The translations under genes and the position numbers were made by a program. From Styela clava (Eukaryota; Chordata; Ascidiacea; Stolidobranchia; Styelidae), in the NCBI RefSeq assembly GCF_964204865.1, contig NC_135259.1, forward strand, positions 19,168,974 to 19,232,973: a stretch of DNA of 64,000 nt, given 5' to 3'. This document shows positions 11,000-21,903 of this stretch, piece by piece. Position 1 is the first letter of the stretch, and every line of letters starts with the position of its first letter. The notes beneath the pieces are model-generated. The model saw nothing but the letters and a program-made list of their open reading frames with translations, had not been told where the DNA came from and did not search any database.

Positions 11000-12453
11000 C
11001 GAATATTAAAAAATCTGCTTTGAGGAAATGGGAAAAAATATATTCAGTGATTTTTAAACTTCCGAATATTGCTTCAAACAATGGGTGAATGAATACTAGT
11101 TAAAAAAGCACATTTGTAACATTTTTCAAGTGAAATTTTTCGAAATTCCAACATTCGCCCTCTCATTATATCTTAACCATTTTTTGTCATCAGTAATTGT
11201 TTAAGTATTTTTACCTCATTTAATACATCGATGAGGGCCAGCCTAATATCTGATATCGATGAATTCCTTTCCCAATTTTAATTTTGTTATGAGGTCAGTT
11301 CTCAATATATATATGTTAATTAACCAGGTTTGTTGTTTTTTAATCAATAATTGTTTAGGTATTTTTACTTTATATTTAATACATCTGTGAGGGCCAAAAC
11401 AATATACGATATCGATAAATTCTTTTTGCAATTTTAAGACTTTATGGGTATTATGGGATGAGGTATCCAAGAATTTGTAACACAATGTTGTACTTGTTTA
11501 AGACTGATATCAAACTGCTGACTGAAAAATAATGCAAGATTTCAGCATAATCAAATTGGCATATCTTTATACATTTGTCATTTCGCAACACTTTAACAAC
11601 ATATTTGAGGATGTTATTTTTAATTGAGGAAAAATAAATAAGAAAAACAAATGTCAAGAGAAATAATAATAATAAACAAAGTACTTCATTATCCATGGAC
11701 GGGAATCAGTGTGCAAAGTATAATAAGAAATAGTACATTTCATCAAATGAGGAGATATGTTGATGCTAAACAGTTGAAAAAAATAATTGAAACTATAATT
11801 GTTTAACAACAGGATTCCATAGAATAGCGGCTACCAATAGGGAGCCGTAATTTTTCAAGAAAACTCTCCGTTTTTTCAAGATTCATTGATTGATAAGGTT
11901 ATTTCGCATAGTGGGGCAGGGGGTCCGGAGGGGTCACTTTGTTGAGCATGAATTGTTTGAACATATGGGGATGTGGAATCTGACAATTGAAATAACACTA
12001 TAGATATCACTGGAATGATAAACATGGGGACAGAAGTGCCAAGAGCCTCCGAAAGGGGGCCACGAACGTTAAAAGGCGGGGCAACACTGCCATAGAACCT
12101 TTTATACATCGTCGAGATTACAATCTTAATTTCGCCTTGGTGCAATAAAATCGCAATCTTTTTTAATATAAAAATCACACTTTTGATGTATAATGAACAC
12201 TATTAAAAATCTTGTTATTAAAAATTAATTATTTACTTGTGAAAAAAGACGGGTCTGTTTATTCTTTCAGTACTGGGCTTTGCAGAAGTGATTACAATGA
12301 GCATTACTCTTGTGTGGTACTTGTAGGTAGCTGAATTCCATAACATAGGTATAAAACAGTAGAGTACGTTTCCGAACTTAGATTCATGGCACAAATGATA
12401 AATCAAAAAACGTTAGTACGATTTAAAATGTGCAAACTATTTTCCGCCAATTA
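11000..12453. other. Non-coding 3' flank of distal Frizzled cassette
   Basis: AT-rich, with a local duplication of aattgtttaggtatttttac-like blocks (about 11,195 and 11,345). No gene. The corresponding copy B region is 19,520-20,978. Confidence 0.5.
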
Positions 12454-12459
12454 TTTATT
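12454..12459 (-). promoter_or_regulatory. Candidate poly(A) signal, distal cassette
   Basis: AATAAA on the minus strand, 124 bp past the Frizzled stop codon at 12,583. A second AATAAA lies at 12,258-12,263. Usage cannot be judged from sequence. Confidence 0.4.
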
Positions 12460-12582
12460 CCTTGGAACAAGAGCCTGCCCGAGTATCAAATCCTGTAAAA
12501 TGTAAATCCTTGAACTAAGCAATATTTAAATTTAACAAAAACCTTGTTTTTTTTGTCATGGAACATATTTGTTGAGACGCAT

Positions 12583-13378
12583 TTAATAATTGAGAACTTT
12601 GGTCCCGACATGGACAGACTCAGCTTTCTTGCGTGTTGATGTGGACACTGGACTGAAACCAGACTGAGATACTAAACCCAATTTATTGACATCGTTCTCG
12701 CTATATTTACGGACTCTGTTTATGTTATTTTTGCCATATTTCTGACCATGAGGCAGCTCGAATTCAGTGCCATTGTTTCTATTTGTTTGTCTGTTGCAAT
12801 GAATAGCTCTATCTCGATTTGATGTCGGCTCTTCGTATAAGTTTGGAATGGCGCGATTTGATTTGTTGGTATTGATAGAGTCACGTGTCGTGTGATTTCG
12901 CGCCTTTTTTGAATTGTTTTTAAACCACGACTTATTGTTCTTTGTTGCGTCACCATTGTGGCACGGTGGTACAATGTAAGTCCCATTTCGGGGATGTGCT
13001 AGTTCACAACTTCGGTAAAAGTCCATTTCTCGGTACTCGGACTCCAAGTTATCGCTATATTCTCTGGCGATATCTCCCAGTGTAAGGCCAGTTTTCTGTC
13101 CACGGCGGTCTACCGATGACGTATAATGTGTGACGTCACGTTTGTTGGTATGGTCATCTTCTTGCGTCACTGGCTGATAGCCTTGATAACGGTCGGATAG
13201 TACTGGATAGGAGTAACGATTATCATCTGGGGAGGGGACTTCCCCGTCGGGCGCGGGGCGTTCACGTACTTTGGGTAGTAATTGAGATGTAACTGACGGA
13301 GGGGCATTTAAGTTACCGATACTGGTAGCATGGGGAGTAATGCTGACATTTTCTTTTTCTTTGGTCGACTTTCCGCAC
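12583..13378 (-). CDS. Frizzled exon 10' (distal): cytoplasmic tail
   Basis: Acceptor TTTTTCAG|G; ends with TAA at 12,583. It encodes a ~265-residue hydrophilic tail rich in Asn, Ser, Arg and Thr, ending GTKVLNY. It seems identical in protein sequence to the proximal exon 10. Confidence 0.85.
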
Positions 13379-16300
13379 CTGAAAAATTACAAGATATTTA
13401 GTATACAAATTCATGTACCTTCATGTTAGAGTAGCTTATAGCATATTTATCTCAGTGGGGTCAAAGTGATAAGACAGAAAAATTGATGGCGAACTATAGT
13501 CGCTCGTCCGATCCCTTTTCCAAATTGGGTATGTTATTGCTGTGATTGCATAGCGAAAATATGCGCAATCATATACTGTGTTTTATTTTTAAGGTACCTG
13601 TTGATTAGGAATCAAACAATATTTTATAATCATATATTCAAACCAAAAAGGTGTTATTCCGATTTTATAATTTTCAATTAAGATTTACATATTAGTCACA
13701 AAATATTTATTTATGATATTTCAAATTTTTGGAAGAAATCACCCAAAATATAGAATCCTATTTTAGAATTATTTCTGACCATAATGTAGTATATACATAC
13801 CATGACGATCTGCAGAATAATTTCCAAGATGTGTAAGTTTTCCCGCTCCAAACCCAAATTCCACTAGTTATTCCTGCAAGGAGAGACATGAAGATCTTGA
13901 TTGCGAAAATCGGAAACGAAGGAATAGAATCCACGAGGTGGCAGTCGCTATCCATCTCATTTTCGAAACCAACTTCTTTGTCAGGTTGTAAGCCATTATT
14001 TCGCTGATCATGACCTTCTGCATATGTTTTTAAAACATGCGCCATTTTAGGGTCATAGGTCATTGGAGGTTTTGGATGTTTATAATATCTTCCGGGTGGG
14101 TATTCGGGAATTAAATGTTGTGGAACGACCACTAGACGGCGCCCATTGTAAAGTGAAGAATCATAACTCCCCCCACTTTCATCTCCTTGTGGGCTACTAA
14201 CCGAATCAGAATGGAATGATCCGGTTCCATATTCGAACCGGGGTTGAGTATCCGGATACCTTCCATATCCGGTAAAACTGGCTCCGGGGTGAATATACTG
14301 CGCGCCATCGTATCCTGTGGCTACATAGTCAGTGTAATGGGGCCTTCTGGGTCCATAAACAATCTCTCTATATGGGTAATACTGCGCAGAATCTCCGTAG
14401 TGCGAATAACTTGGAGGTATTTCAGGCGCATTACGGGATGTTCTTCTGTAAGGAGTAAACGGGCCTTTCTCGATTCCTGTCGGGTAGCAAGGCCGTGATT
14501 CGGCTCTTTCCATCCACAGCGGATAGTTTTTATATTGGTATACATTGACGGCCACTACGCAAGCCGTTGGTACGATATAGAGTACTGTGAAAATCCCGAT
14601 TTTGAGCATGAGTTTTTCTAGTTTGCCTGCGTCCTTTTCTCCACTTTTTCTTAGTATTACTCGTCGGATTTTGAATAATGATAAGAATCCACTTCCAAGA
14701 GCTAAAGCTCCAACTGCCAGATACACAGCCAAGGGTACAATAACGAAGTACAGCAACGAGTCACGTTCCAAGTTACCAACGTAGCAGAGGCCTGTAAAGG
14801 AAAATAAACGGTTTACGGGACGGTTATCGAGAATATAGGACATGATTCACCCCAACTTGATGGTGTAGGAAGTCTAACGGACCAGCGAGCTGCGAGGAGT
14901 CCAGCGAGGCATTTAAATAAGTTGCATCTTTAACAACGTCAGTATTTATATTATTTCCGGGATTTCTGGGATAATTTTCTACACAAAAGTTTGAAAATTT
15001 TGATTTTATATTCTGAAGTTCCAATATCTTGAAGTTATATTACATTATGCTACACGAATCCTATTTCAGTTTACTCTGGCTCGGTACTCATGGTTTGGAG
15101 GGGTACTCGAAGACAATCAACGATACTTTTTGTTATTGTTGCATCACTTGAAGAATTGTGATGTTATAATAATCGGAGAAATGTGGATTGTGATGTTATG
15201 AGAGTTATGAATAATGACAAAACCAAACATACTTTAAAGTCGCCCCATTCCACTGTTTTCAGCACAGTTCTAGACTGAGATATGAAATAATACATAGGCC
15301 TTACTCACTAACCATTTACTGTTTGTGATATAAACACACTGGCGCGCAGAAACTAATATTTGACTGTATTAACATTAACCTACGTCAAGGATAGTTTTAA
15401 AATAAATTCAATGGATTTACCAATCATTTAATCAATGCGATATGTGCTTATGTGTGCATCTAAACCAGTGATTCTCAAAGGGCCAATTAGGGACCGCGTA
15501 ACGATTTAATACAGCGCGCCGAACTTAAGTGAACTAGTTTAACACTTTGTGTTTTTTATGAGTGTGTGTTCTAGATACCGCCAATTGTTACGTCATTACG
15601 GCATGCGTCATTACGTCATTACGTCATCGGTATCCTAACGATTCGGTATCTCAATTATACGTACCGGTTGCGGCATCGGCCTCATGCGGGCGTTCCCTTC
15701 TTCTGGCCCGCGAATATCCTTCAGCTTCTAATTATGGCCCACGGTCAATTAACTTTGGTAACCACTGATTCAAACAAATTGTAACAAGACTGAATATCTG
15801 ACATATTCATTCGTATTTTCCCTTTTAACGTTACTTTTAACAGTTTTGATCATTTAATGTTCTTAACGCAAAACGCAGGAAGAAATTTTTTAGGAAACGC
15901 AACGGCATTTCGCGCAGTTCGCTAAACTCTCACGCACAGTTGTTATATGTCAGTTATACTGATACTATGTAAATTACTATGTAAATTATGCGGTGTTTCG
16001 TGACCGTATATTGGTACTTGATGTTCTTCGTTTCTGCTTCTCCAATTAAATAACGATTAGCTGGTTGGCATAATTTCGAGTTTGCAGGTTAACGATCGGT
16101 AGAGACTTTCTGTTCAATTTAATTTTTAGTTGCGCTTTGTCGCTTCTCGAAATCTATTTGTGGCAATGTGAAAACCTGTGATATCCCAATTAATCTATAT
16201 TGTCATTATGGGAAGAACACGTCTTTTACTTTGTATTTCCTTGTAGTAACACCAACACTTTGTACCTCTTTAGTTTTATTGCATTATGTATACAATGAAT

Positions 16301-17883
16301 GAACTGCTGAAAATGTACAGGAGCGAGTGAGAGCTGCACGTATCGCGAGAAAATGCCCTGTTAAATATCGAATAACAAAGACAAGTAAAGTTCATGGGTA
16401 GTGGGGGGACTAGGAGATCGAAAATAGGCCAAGGGTGGAATGTGCCAAAAAGTTTGGGAAAAAACTAAACTGTGCCATTTTGCAACAGATCATTACACGC
16501 CAAACGCTCTTTTTATTTATTCTTTCATTTCAAACTTGAGTCTGCTACAACTAAAAAAATTTTAAATGGTTTTCGAATCGAGTTCTCACCAAATTTTAAA
16601 AGCATCTTACTATTATAGTAAACCTACCCGTATTAGAATGAATATTAAAACGAGGCGCTTCTCTATTCACAAACAGGATTTGCCGTTACTACAAAGTTAC
16701 AGTTTTTGATTCACGACAGTATTCCTTCAACTCGATGTTGTTTCAAGCAAAATTCTCTCCACAATATTAAAAGTATCATCGCTTAGATATTGCTTGTAAC
16801 AACAACTTAAACGGCGATTCTGGCGCCAACATTACTGTTATAAATATACAGTATATTAAACTAGCGTTCAGTGGTAATTTAATTTAGTCACATTTCTACG
16901 GTATTATTACGGTATATTAGCCATCACATTGGCTAGGATCAGTGGCGTAGCAAGACTCTCGTGGGCCCCTCCGCAAAAATATTTCGTGGAAATGACCCTA
17001 AAAACTCTCGGACATAAGCTACAACAACGTTTTTTTTATTTCGTCAAAAAGCATAACATGTCGCTATTAAAAAGCAATGGTAACAAAAAATTTGCCGTTT
17101 ATCTTGGTTACTTTACATTTTTTTTTATACGTACGTACTCTTCTGCCCTGTTTCTGTGCGCCACTGAGAGGTTTGGCTTTCGACATCATTCTGATAGCCT
17201 TCGTAATTTTGCCGGTGCGATCGAACCACAAGTCGCCGAAAATCGACGACTCCCTTTCTAAATTCTAATCGCTTGGGCCCCTTTGCGCTGTGGGCCCTCC
17301 CGCGACCGCGGGGGTTGCGGGGGTGAATGCTACGCCACTGGCTAGGATCATAGCAGTGGGTTCCCCGACTTTTTATATTTTAGGGGTGTTTCCAAATCAA
17401 GGAGATGGTAGATATTTGTGAATAGTGATAAAACTATTTGTGACTTATAAAAATGTGCTATGTATTTGACTGATAATCTGCACCAGCATATATTTCACTT
17501 TTTAGATATTGAAATTGTTTTCTGTACCTTAGGAATTAAAATGTGGTGGCACACCACAAATTAAGAGGGTGTTAGCATAATACCACGGATTGAAACGCGT
17601 AATAGTAAAACTGGGTATTTTCACGTGGAGAGTAGTGTTGATATTTTTTGGAAGGAGCGCACGGATCATGAAAAAATCATCAATTGAGAATCACCTATTT
17701 TAGCTCTAGAACTCACCTGTTAGTTCGTCGCCATCCACTTTCCCCATCACCAAGACAACAATCGTTTGTGCAGCCGGTACCAACCACGCCACCAAGTGAA
17801 AGTAGAATCCATGAGCTTTAAACGCTTCGTGCCCCCATTTCAATCCGGCTGCCAGGAACCACGTGACGCTCAGAATCACCCAC
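12583..17883 (-). CDS. Second, distal copy of the Frizzled 3' exon cassette (exons 8'-10')
   Basis: Three exons (17,883-17,717; 14,791-13,801; 13,378-12,583) encode the C-terminal half of a Frizzled receptor from the end of TM3 to the stop. Frames, acceptors and donors are all intact, and lengths (167, 991, 796 bp) equal those of the proximal copy. I noted four amino-acid differences: two in exon 8' (HEAFKAHG for HEAIEAHG) and two Pro differences in exon 9' (PEIPPSY for PEIPSSY; PEYPPGR for PEYQPGR). There is no CRD or TM1-TM3 of its own between the cassettes, so it can make a receptor only if exon 7 splices past the proximal cassette. It may be an alternative C-terminal module, a newly formed partial pseudogene, or an assembly artefact. 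Confidence 0.85.
13801..14791 (-). CDS. Frizzled exon 9' (distal): TM5-TM7
   Basis: Begins G|GC CTC TGC (reads TGLCYVGN with exon 8) and ends TCA TG|GTATGT. It encodes TM5, TM6, a 181-residue loop insertion, TM7 and the KTYTSW Dishevelled-binding motif. Confidence 0.9.
15466..15767. mobile_element. Old hAT MITE in intron 8' (copy A)
   Basis: The termini cagtgattctcaaagggcc and ctttggtaaccactg form an inverted repeat, flanked by 8-mers atctaaac and attcaaac (6 of 8 match). It is present at the same place in copy B (23,991-24,292), so it predates the duplication. Confidence 0.65.
16940..17340. mobile_element. hAT MITE inserted after the duplication
   Basis: A 401-bp element with inverted ends CAGTGGCGTAGCA and TGCTACGCCACTG is flanked by a perfect 8-bp duplication gctaggat (16,932-16,939 and 17,341-17,348). 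Copy B has the unoccupied site, gctaggac at 25,452-25,459. The 8-bp duplication and the CAGTGGCGTAG end identify a hAT-type element. Confidence 0.93.
17717..17883 (-). CDS. Frizzled exon 8' (distal): end of TM3, ICL2, TM4
   Basis: Acceptor CGTTCTAG|G, donor ACAG|GTGAGT. It reads [17 protein letters not shown], then HEAFKAHG, then TM4. Relative to the proximal exon, only three adjacent-region bases differ, and they change Ile-Glu to Phe-Lys in the second intracellular loop. Confidence 0.88.
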
Positions 17884-18401
17884 CTAGAACGAAAATAATA
17901 CATGATGACTTTATATAACCCTGTTACAATTCACAAAAAGAAAACAGTAAAAATTTTTGTGAAAGAAATGTTTTAAGTCGTCTCGTGGTTCGTAAAATAC
18001 GGTAAATAAAACTAGCAGCGAGAATAATGTGTTTTGTCCCAAAGGTGCATATATTTTATAAACAAAATTGTCATGTGTCGCCAATGCTCGGCACAAGAGC
18101 CGTTACCATACTTTTTATTTTGTTCTGAATTTGCTCACTTCAACTTTTTATAACTCAAATTAATTAAATTCTAAAATCGATCCTTCACCTTTGTTGTTGA
18201 CAAATTTTCACATTATAAAGACGTATACGTGAGACGTAAAGTAAACTTACCGTAATCGTGAATTTATCGTGAGGTAATAAAAAGGTAATAAAATGTAAAC
18301 CTGAATCCATTTTCTGTTATCCTTATCACTATGAAGATTGGCTTCCCAAGCAATACAGTTCTCTTCAATAGTTCCCCTTTTATCAGTTATACGTATGGCT
18401 C

Positions 18402-18728
18402 GGCGGTGTGGCGCATCGTGCTAAGCGTTAGGAATACGCTCGCCACCGCGTCTCTGATTACCCTTCGTGGGTTCGCAGGTTCGAATCCTATGCGGTGATG
18501 ATCATGTGCGAAAGGATTGCTGGACTCCTCGCCGCCGTTTTCACGTAACTAATCTCATACCCGACCTGGACTGGTAACCGGACGAGAGGTCGTGGGGGTT
18601 CAAATAAGTAATCTCATACCCGACATGGACTGGTAACCAGACGAGAGGTCGTGGTTCGCCATATGATTAAGCCGTCTTATCCGCTTTCCGCTCCCCTGCG
18701 ATAAATCTGTAAATTCTATCCTAGTTAG
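18402..18728 (+). repeat. tRNA-derived SINE (copy in duplicon B)
   Basis: Counterpart of 9889-10,164. It carries an extra ~60-bp internal repeat, with the ctcatacccgac...ctggtaacc...acgagaggtcgtgg segment present twice. Confidence 0.85.
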
Positions 18729-20978
18729 GTAGGCCTGCAGCCAGGGGCAGATCTAGGGCAGGGCTATAGTGGCAATCGCCCCGGGCCGTAAGTTTTGGGG
18801 GGCAGTATATATTCAAGCTTCAGAGTTCGCGTTATTACACATGTTTTTCTCAAAGTGTTTCTATTTAAGTAAAAGCAGACAATGATTGTATAGTATTTGT
18901 GACTGGTGATGGTGAGTCAACAAGGGCTAACTGCCCTTTTCCGCCTATGAACGACCAAAAATATAATGACGTATACGCAAGACGTAAAGTAAACTTTAAT
19001 CGTGATTTTGTATTTAGTAAAATTAAGGTACTGAATTTTGAAGACGAATTCATTTTTATTATGAAATAATAATTTTTCCCTTTTATGATATATGGCTATG
19101 CTGATCTGCCCCTTTGCAATGCGCCTCGCATAGGACTCCCCAAACTATCACGGATAGAAGAATATCGTACGAGTATCTCAATTCAATAACAGTCACTATA
19201 AATTGCCAACCAAGTATCAAGGGGCGCATTTTTAAACTTTGCCATGGACGCTATTTTACGTAGATACGCCACTGCCCACAACACTGCTGCTACCTTTTAG
19301 CCTCCAATCAATTTCATCATAAAAACATTTCAACACCGTAGTTTCGGTTTATTAAAAAACAAGAAATAAAGGGCAACGCCCAACTAAAAGTAACAAACGC
19401 AATAAATTTAAAAATCGAATGTACAAAAAATTTGTGCAAAACAAAAACTAAAACAGTTGACAAACGAGAAAGGGGTATGAGTGTTGTTACAAATTACCGG
19501 GTGTTCTTGGAACCATTTCAAATCTAGCCAGAATGGCGAATATTGAAAAATCTGCTTTGAGGAAATGGGCAAAAATATATTTAGTGATTTTTAAACTCCC
19601 GAATATTGCTTCAAACATTGGTAAATGAATACTAGTTAAAAAATCACATTTGTAACATTTTTAGTTGAAATTTTTCGAAATTTCAACATTCGCCCTCTCA
19701 ATATATCTTTTTTTTTCATCAGTAATTGTTGAAGTATTTTTACCTCAGTTAATACATCGATGAGGGCCAGCCCAATATCTGATATCGATGAATTCCTTTT
19801 CCAATTTTAAATTTGTTATGAGGTCAGTTTTCAATATATGTTAATTAACCAGGTTTGTTGTTTTTTAATCAATAATTGTTTAGGTATTTTTACTATATAT
19901 TTAATACATCTGTGAGGGCCAAAACAATATAGGGTATCGATAAATTCTTTTTGCAATTTTAAGACTTTATGGGTATTATGGGATGAGATATCCAAGAATT
20001 TGTAACACAATGTTGTACTTGTTTAGGACTGATATCAAACTGCTGACTAAAAAATAATGCAAAATTTCAGCATTATCAAATTGACATATCTTTATACATT
20101 TGTCATTTCGCAACACTTTAACAACATATTTGAGGATGTTATTTTCAATTGAGGAAAAATAAATAAGAAAAACAAATGTCAAGAGAAATAATAATAATAA
20201 ACAAAGTACTTCATTATCCATGGACGGGAATCAGTGTGCAAAGTATAATAAGAAATAGTACATTTCATCAAATGAGGAGATATGTTGATGCTAAACAGTT
20301 GAAAAAAATAATTGAAACTATAATTGTTTAACAACAGGATTCCATAGAATAGCGGCTACCAATAGGGAGCCGTAATTTTTCAAGAAAACTCCCCGTTTTT
20401 TCAAGATTCATTGATTGATAAGGTTATTTCGCATAGTGGGGCAGGGGGTCCGGAGGGGTCACTTTGTTGAGCATGAATTGTTTGAACATATGGGGATGTG
20501 GAATCTGACAATTGAAATAACACTATAGATATCACTGGACTGATAAACATGGGGACAGAAGTGCCAAGAGCCTCCGAAAGGGGGCCACGAACGTTAAAAG
20601 GCGGGGCAACACTGCCATAGAACCTTTTATACATCGTCGAGATTACAATCTTAATTTCGCCTTGGTGCAATAAAATCGCAATCTTTTTTAATATAAAAAT
20701 CACACTTTTGATGTATAATGAACACTATTAAAAATCTTGTTATTAAAAATTAATTATTTACTTGTGAAAAAAGACGGGTCTGTTTATTCTTTCAGTACTG
20801 GGCTTTGCAGAAGTGATTACAATGAGCATTACTCTTGTGTGGTACTTGTAGGTAGCTGAATTCCATAACATAGGTATAAAACAGTAGAGTACGTTTCCGA
20901 ACTTAGATTCATGGCACAAATGATAAATCAAAAAACGTTAGTACGATTTAAAATGTGCAAACTATTTTCCGCCAATTA

Positions 20979-20984
20979 TTTATT
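20979..20984 (-). promoter_or_regulatory. Candidate poly(A) signal, proximal cassette
   Basis: AATAAA on the minus strand, 124 bp past the stop at 21,108. If used, transcripts would end here and never reach the distal cassette. Confidence 0.45.
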
Positions 20985-21107
20985 CCTTGGAACAAGAGCC
21001 TGCCCGAGTATCAAATCCTGTAAAATGTAAATCCTTGAACTAAGCAATATTTAAATTTAACAAAAACCTTGTTTTTTTTGTCATGGAACATATTTGTTGA
21101 GACGCAT

Positions 21108-21903
21108 TTAATAATTGAGAACTTTGGTCCCGACATGGACAGACTCAGCTTTCTTGCGTGTTGATGTGGACACTGGACTGAAACCAGACTGAGATACTAA
21201 ACCCAATTTATTGACATCGTTCTCGCTATATTTACGGACTCTGTTTATGTTATTTTTGCCATATTTCTGACCATGAGGCAGCTCGAATTCAGTGCCATTG
21301 TTTCTATTTGTTTGTCTGTTGCAATGAATAGCTCTATCTCGATTTGATGTCGGCTCTTCGTATAAGTTTGGAATGGCGCGATTTGATTTGTTGGTATTGA
21401 TAGAGTCACGTGTCGTGTGATTTCGCGCCTTTTTTGAATTGTTTTTAAACCACGACTTATTGTTCTTTGTTGCGTCACCATTGTGGCACGGTGGTACAAT
21501 GTAAGTCCCATTTCGGGGATGTGCTAGTTCACAACTTCGGTAAAAGTCCATTTCTCGGTACTCGGACTCCAAGTTATCGCTATATTCTCTGGCGATATCT
21601 CCCAGTGTAAGGCCAGTTTTCTGTCCACGGCGGTCTACCGATGACGTATAATGTGTGACGTCACGTTTGTTGGTATGGTCATCTTCTTGCGTCACTGGCT
21701 GATAGCCTTGATAACGGTCGGATAGTACTGGATAGGAGTAACGATTATCATCTGGGGAGGGGACTTCCCCGTCGGGCGCGGGGCGTTCACGTACTTTGGG
21801 TAGTAATTGAGATGTAACTGACGGAGGGGCATTTAAGTTACCGATACTGGTAGCATGGGGAGTAATGCTGACATTTTCTTTTTCTTTGGTCGACTTTCCG
21901 CAC
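21108..21903 (-). CDS. fzd9/10: Frizzled exon 10 (proximal): cytoplasmic tail and stop
   Basis: Completes the Trp codon begun in exon 9, then reads [12 protein letters not shown] and about 250 further hydrophilic residues without conserved domains. It ends GTKVLNY, which is not the ETTV-type PDZ ligand of Fz1/2/7. Confidence 0.85.

Larger units (their letters stand above)
9453..17913 (-). repeat. Tandem duplicon copy A (distal Frizzled 3' cassette)
   Basis: An 8.46-kb segment repeats in direct orientation as 17,954-26,025 with a 40-bp spacer between. Both begin tttttgtgaaagaaatg and end tacatgatgacttta. Each holds a SINE, other repeats, and Frizzled coding exons 10, 9 and 8 on the minus strand. 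Copy A is longer because it carries a 401-bp hAT insertion (16,940-17,340) absent from copy B; copy B has a small internal repeat in its SINE. Outer parts differ by about 1-5%, while about 12,020-16,180 is nearly identical apart from a couple of substitutions. Confidence 0.95.

Noticed and set aside
10200-12178. Several 70-100-codon minus-strand frames present in both duplicons
   Set aside because: They lie downstream of the Frizzled stop in repeat-derived sequence; similarity between copies only reflects the duplication, and frames break by indels.
15580-15640. CRISPR-like short repeats (tcattacgtcattacgtcat)
   Set aside because: A simple 9-10-bp repeat inside a hAT MITE in animal DNA; no spacer structure.
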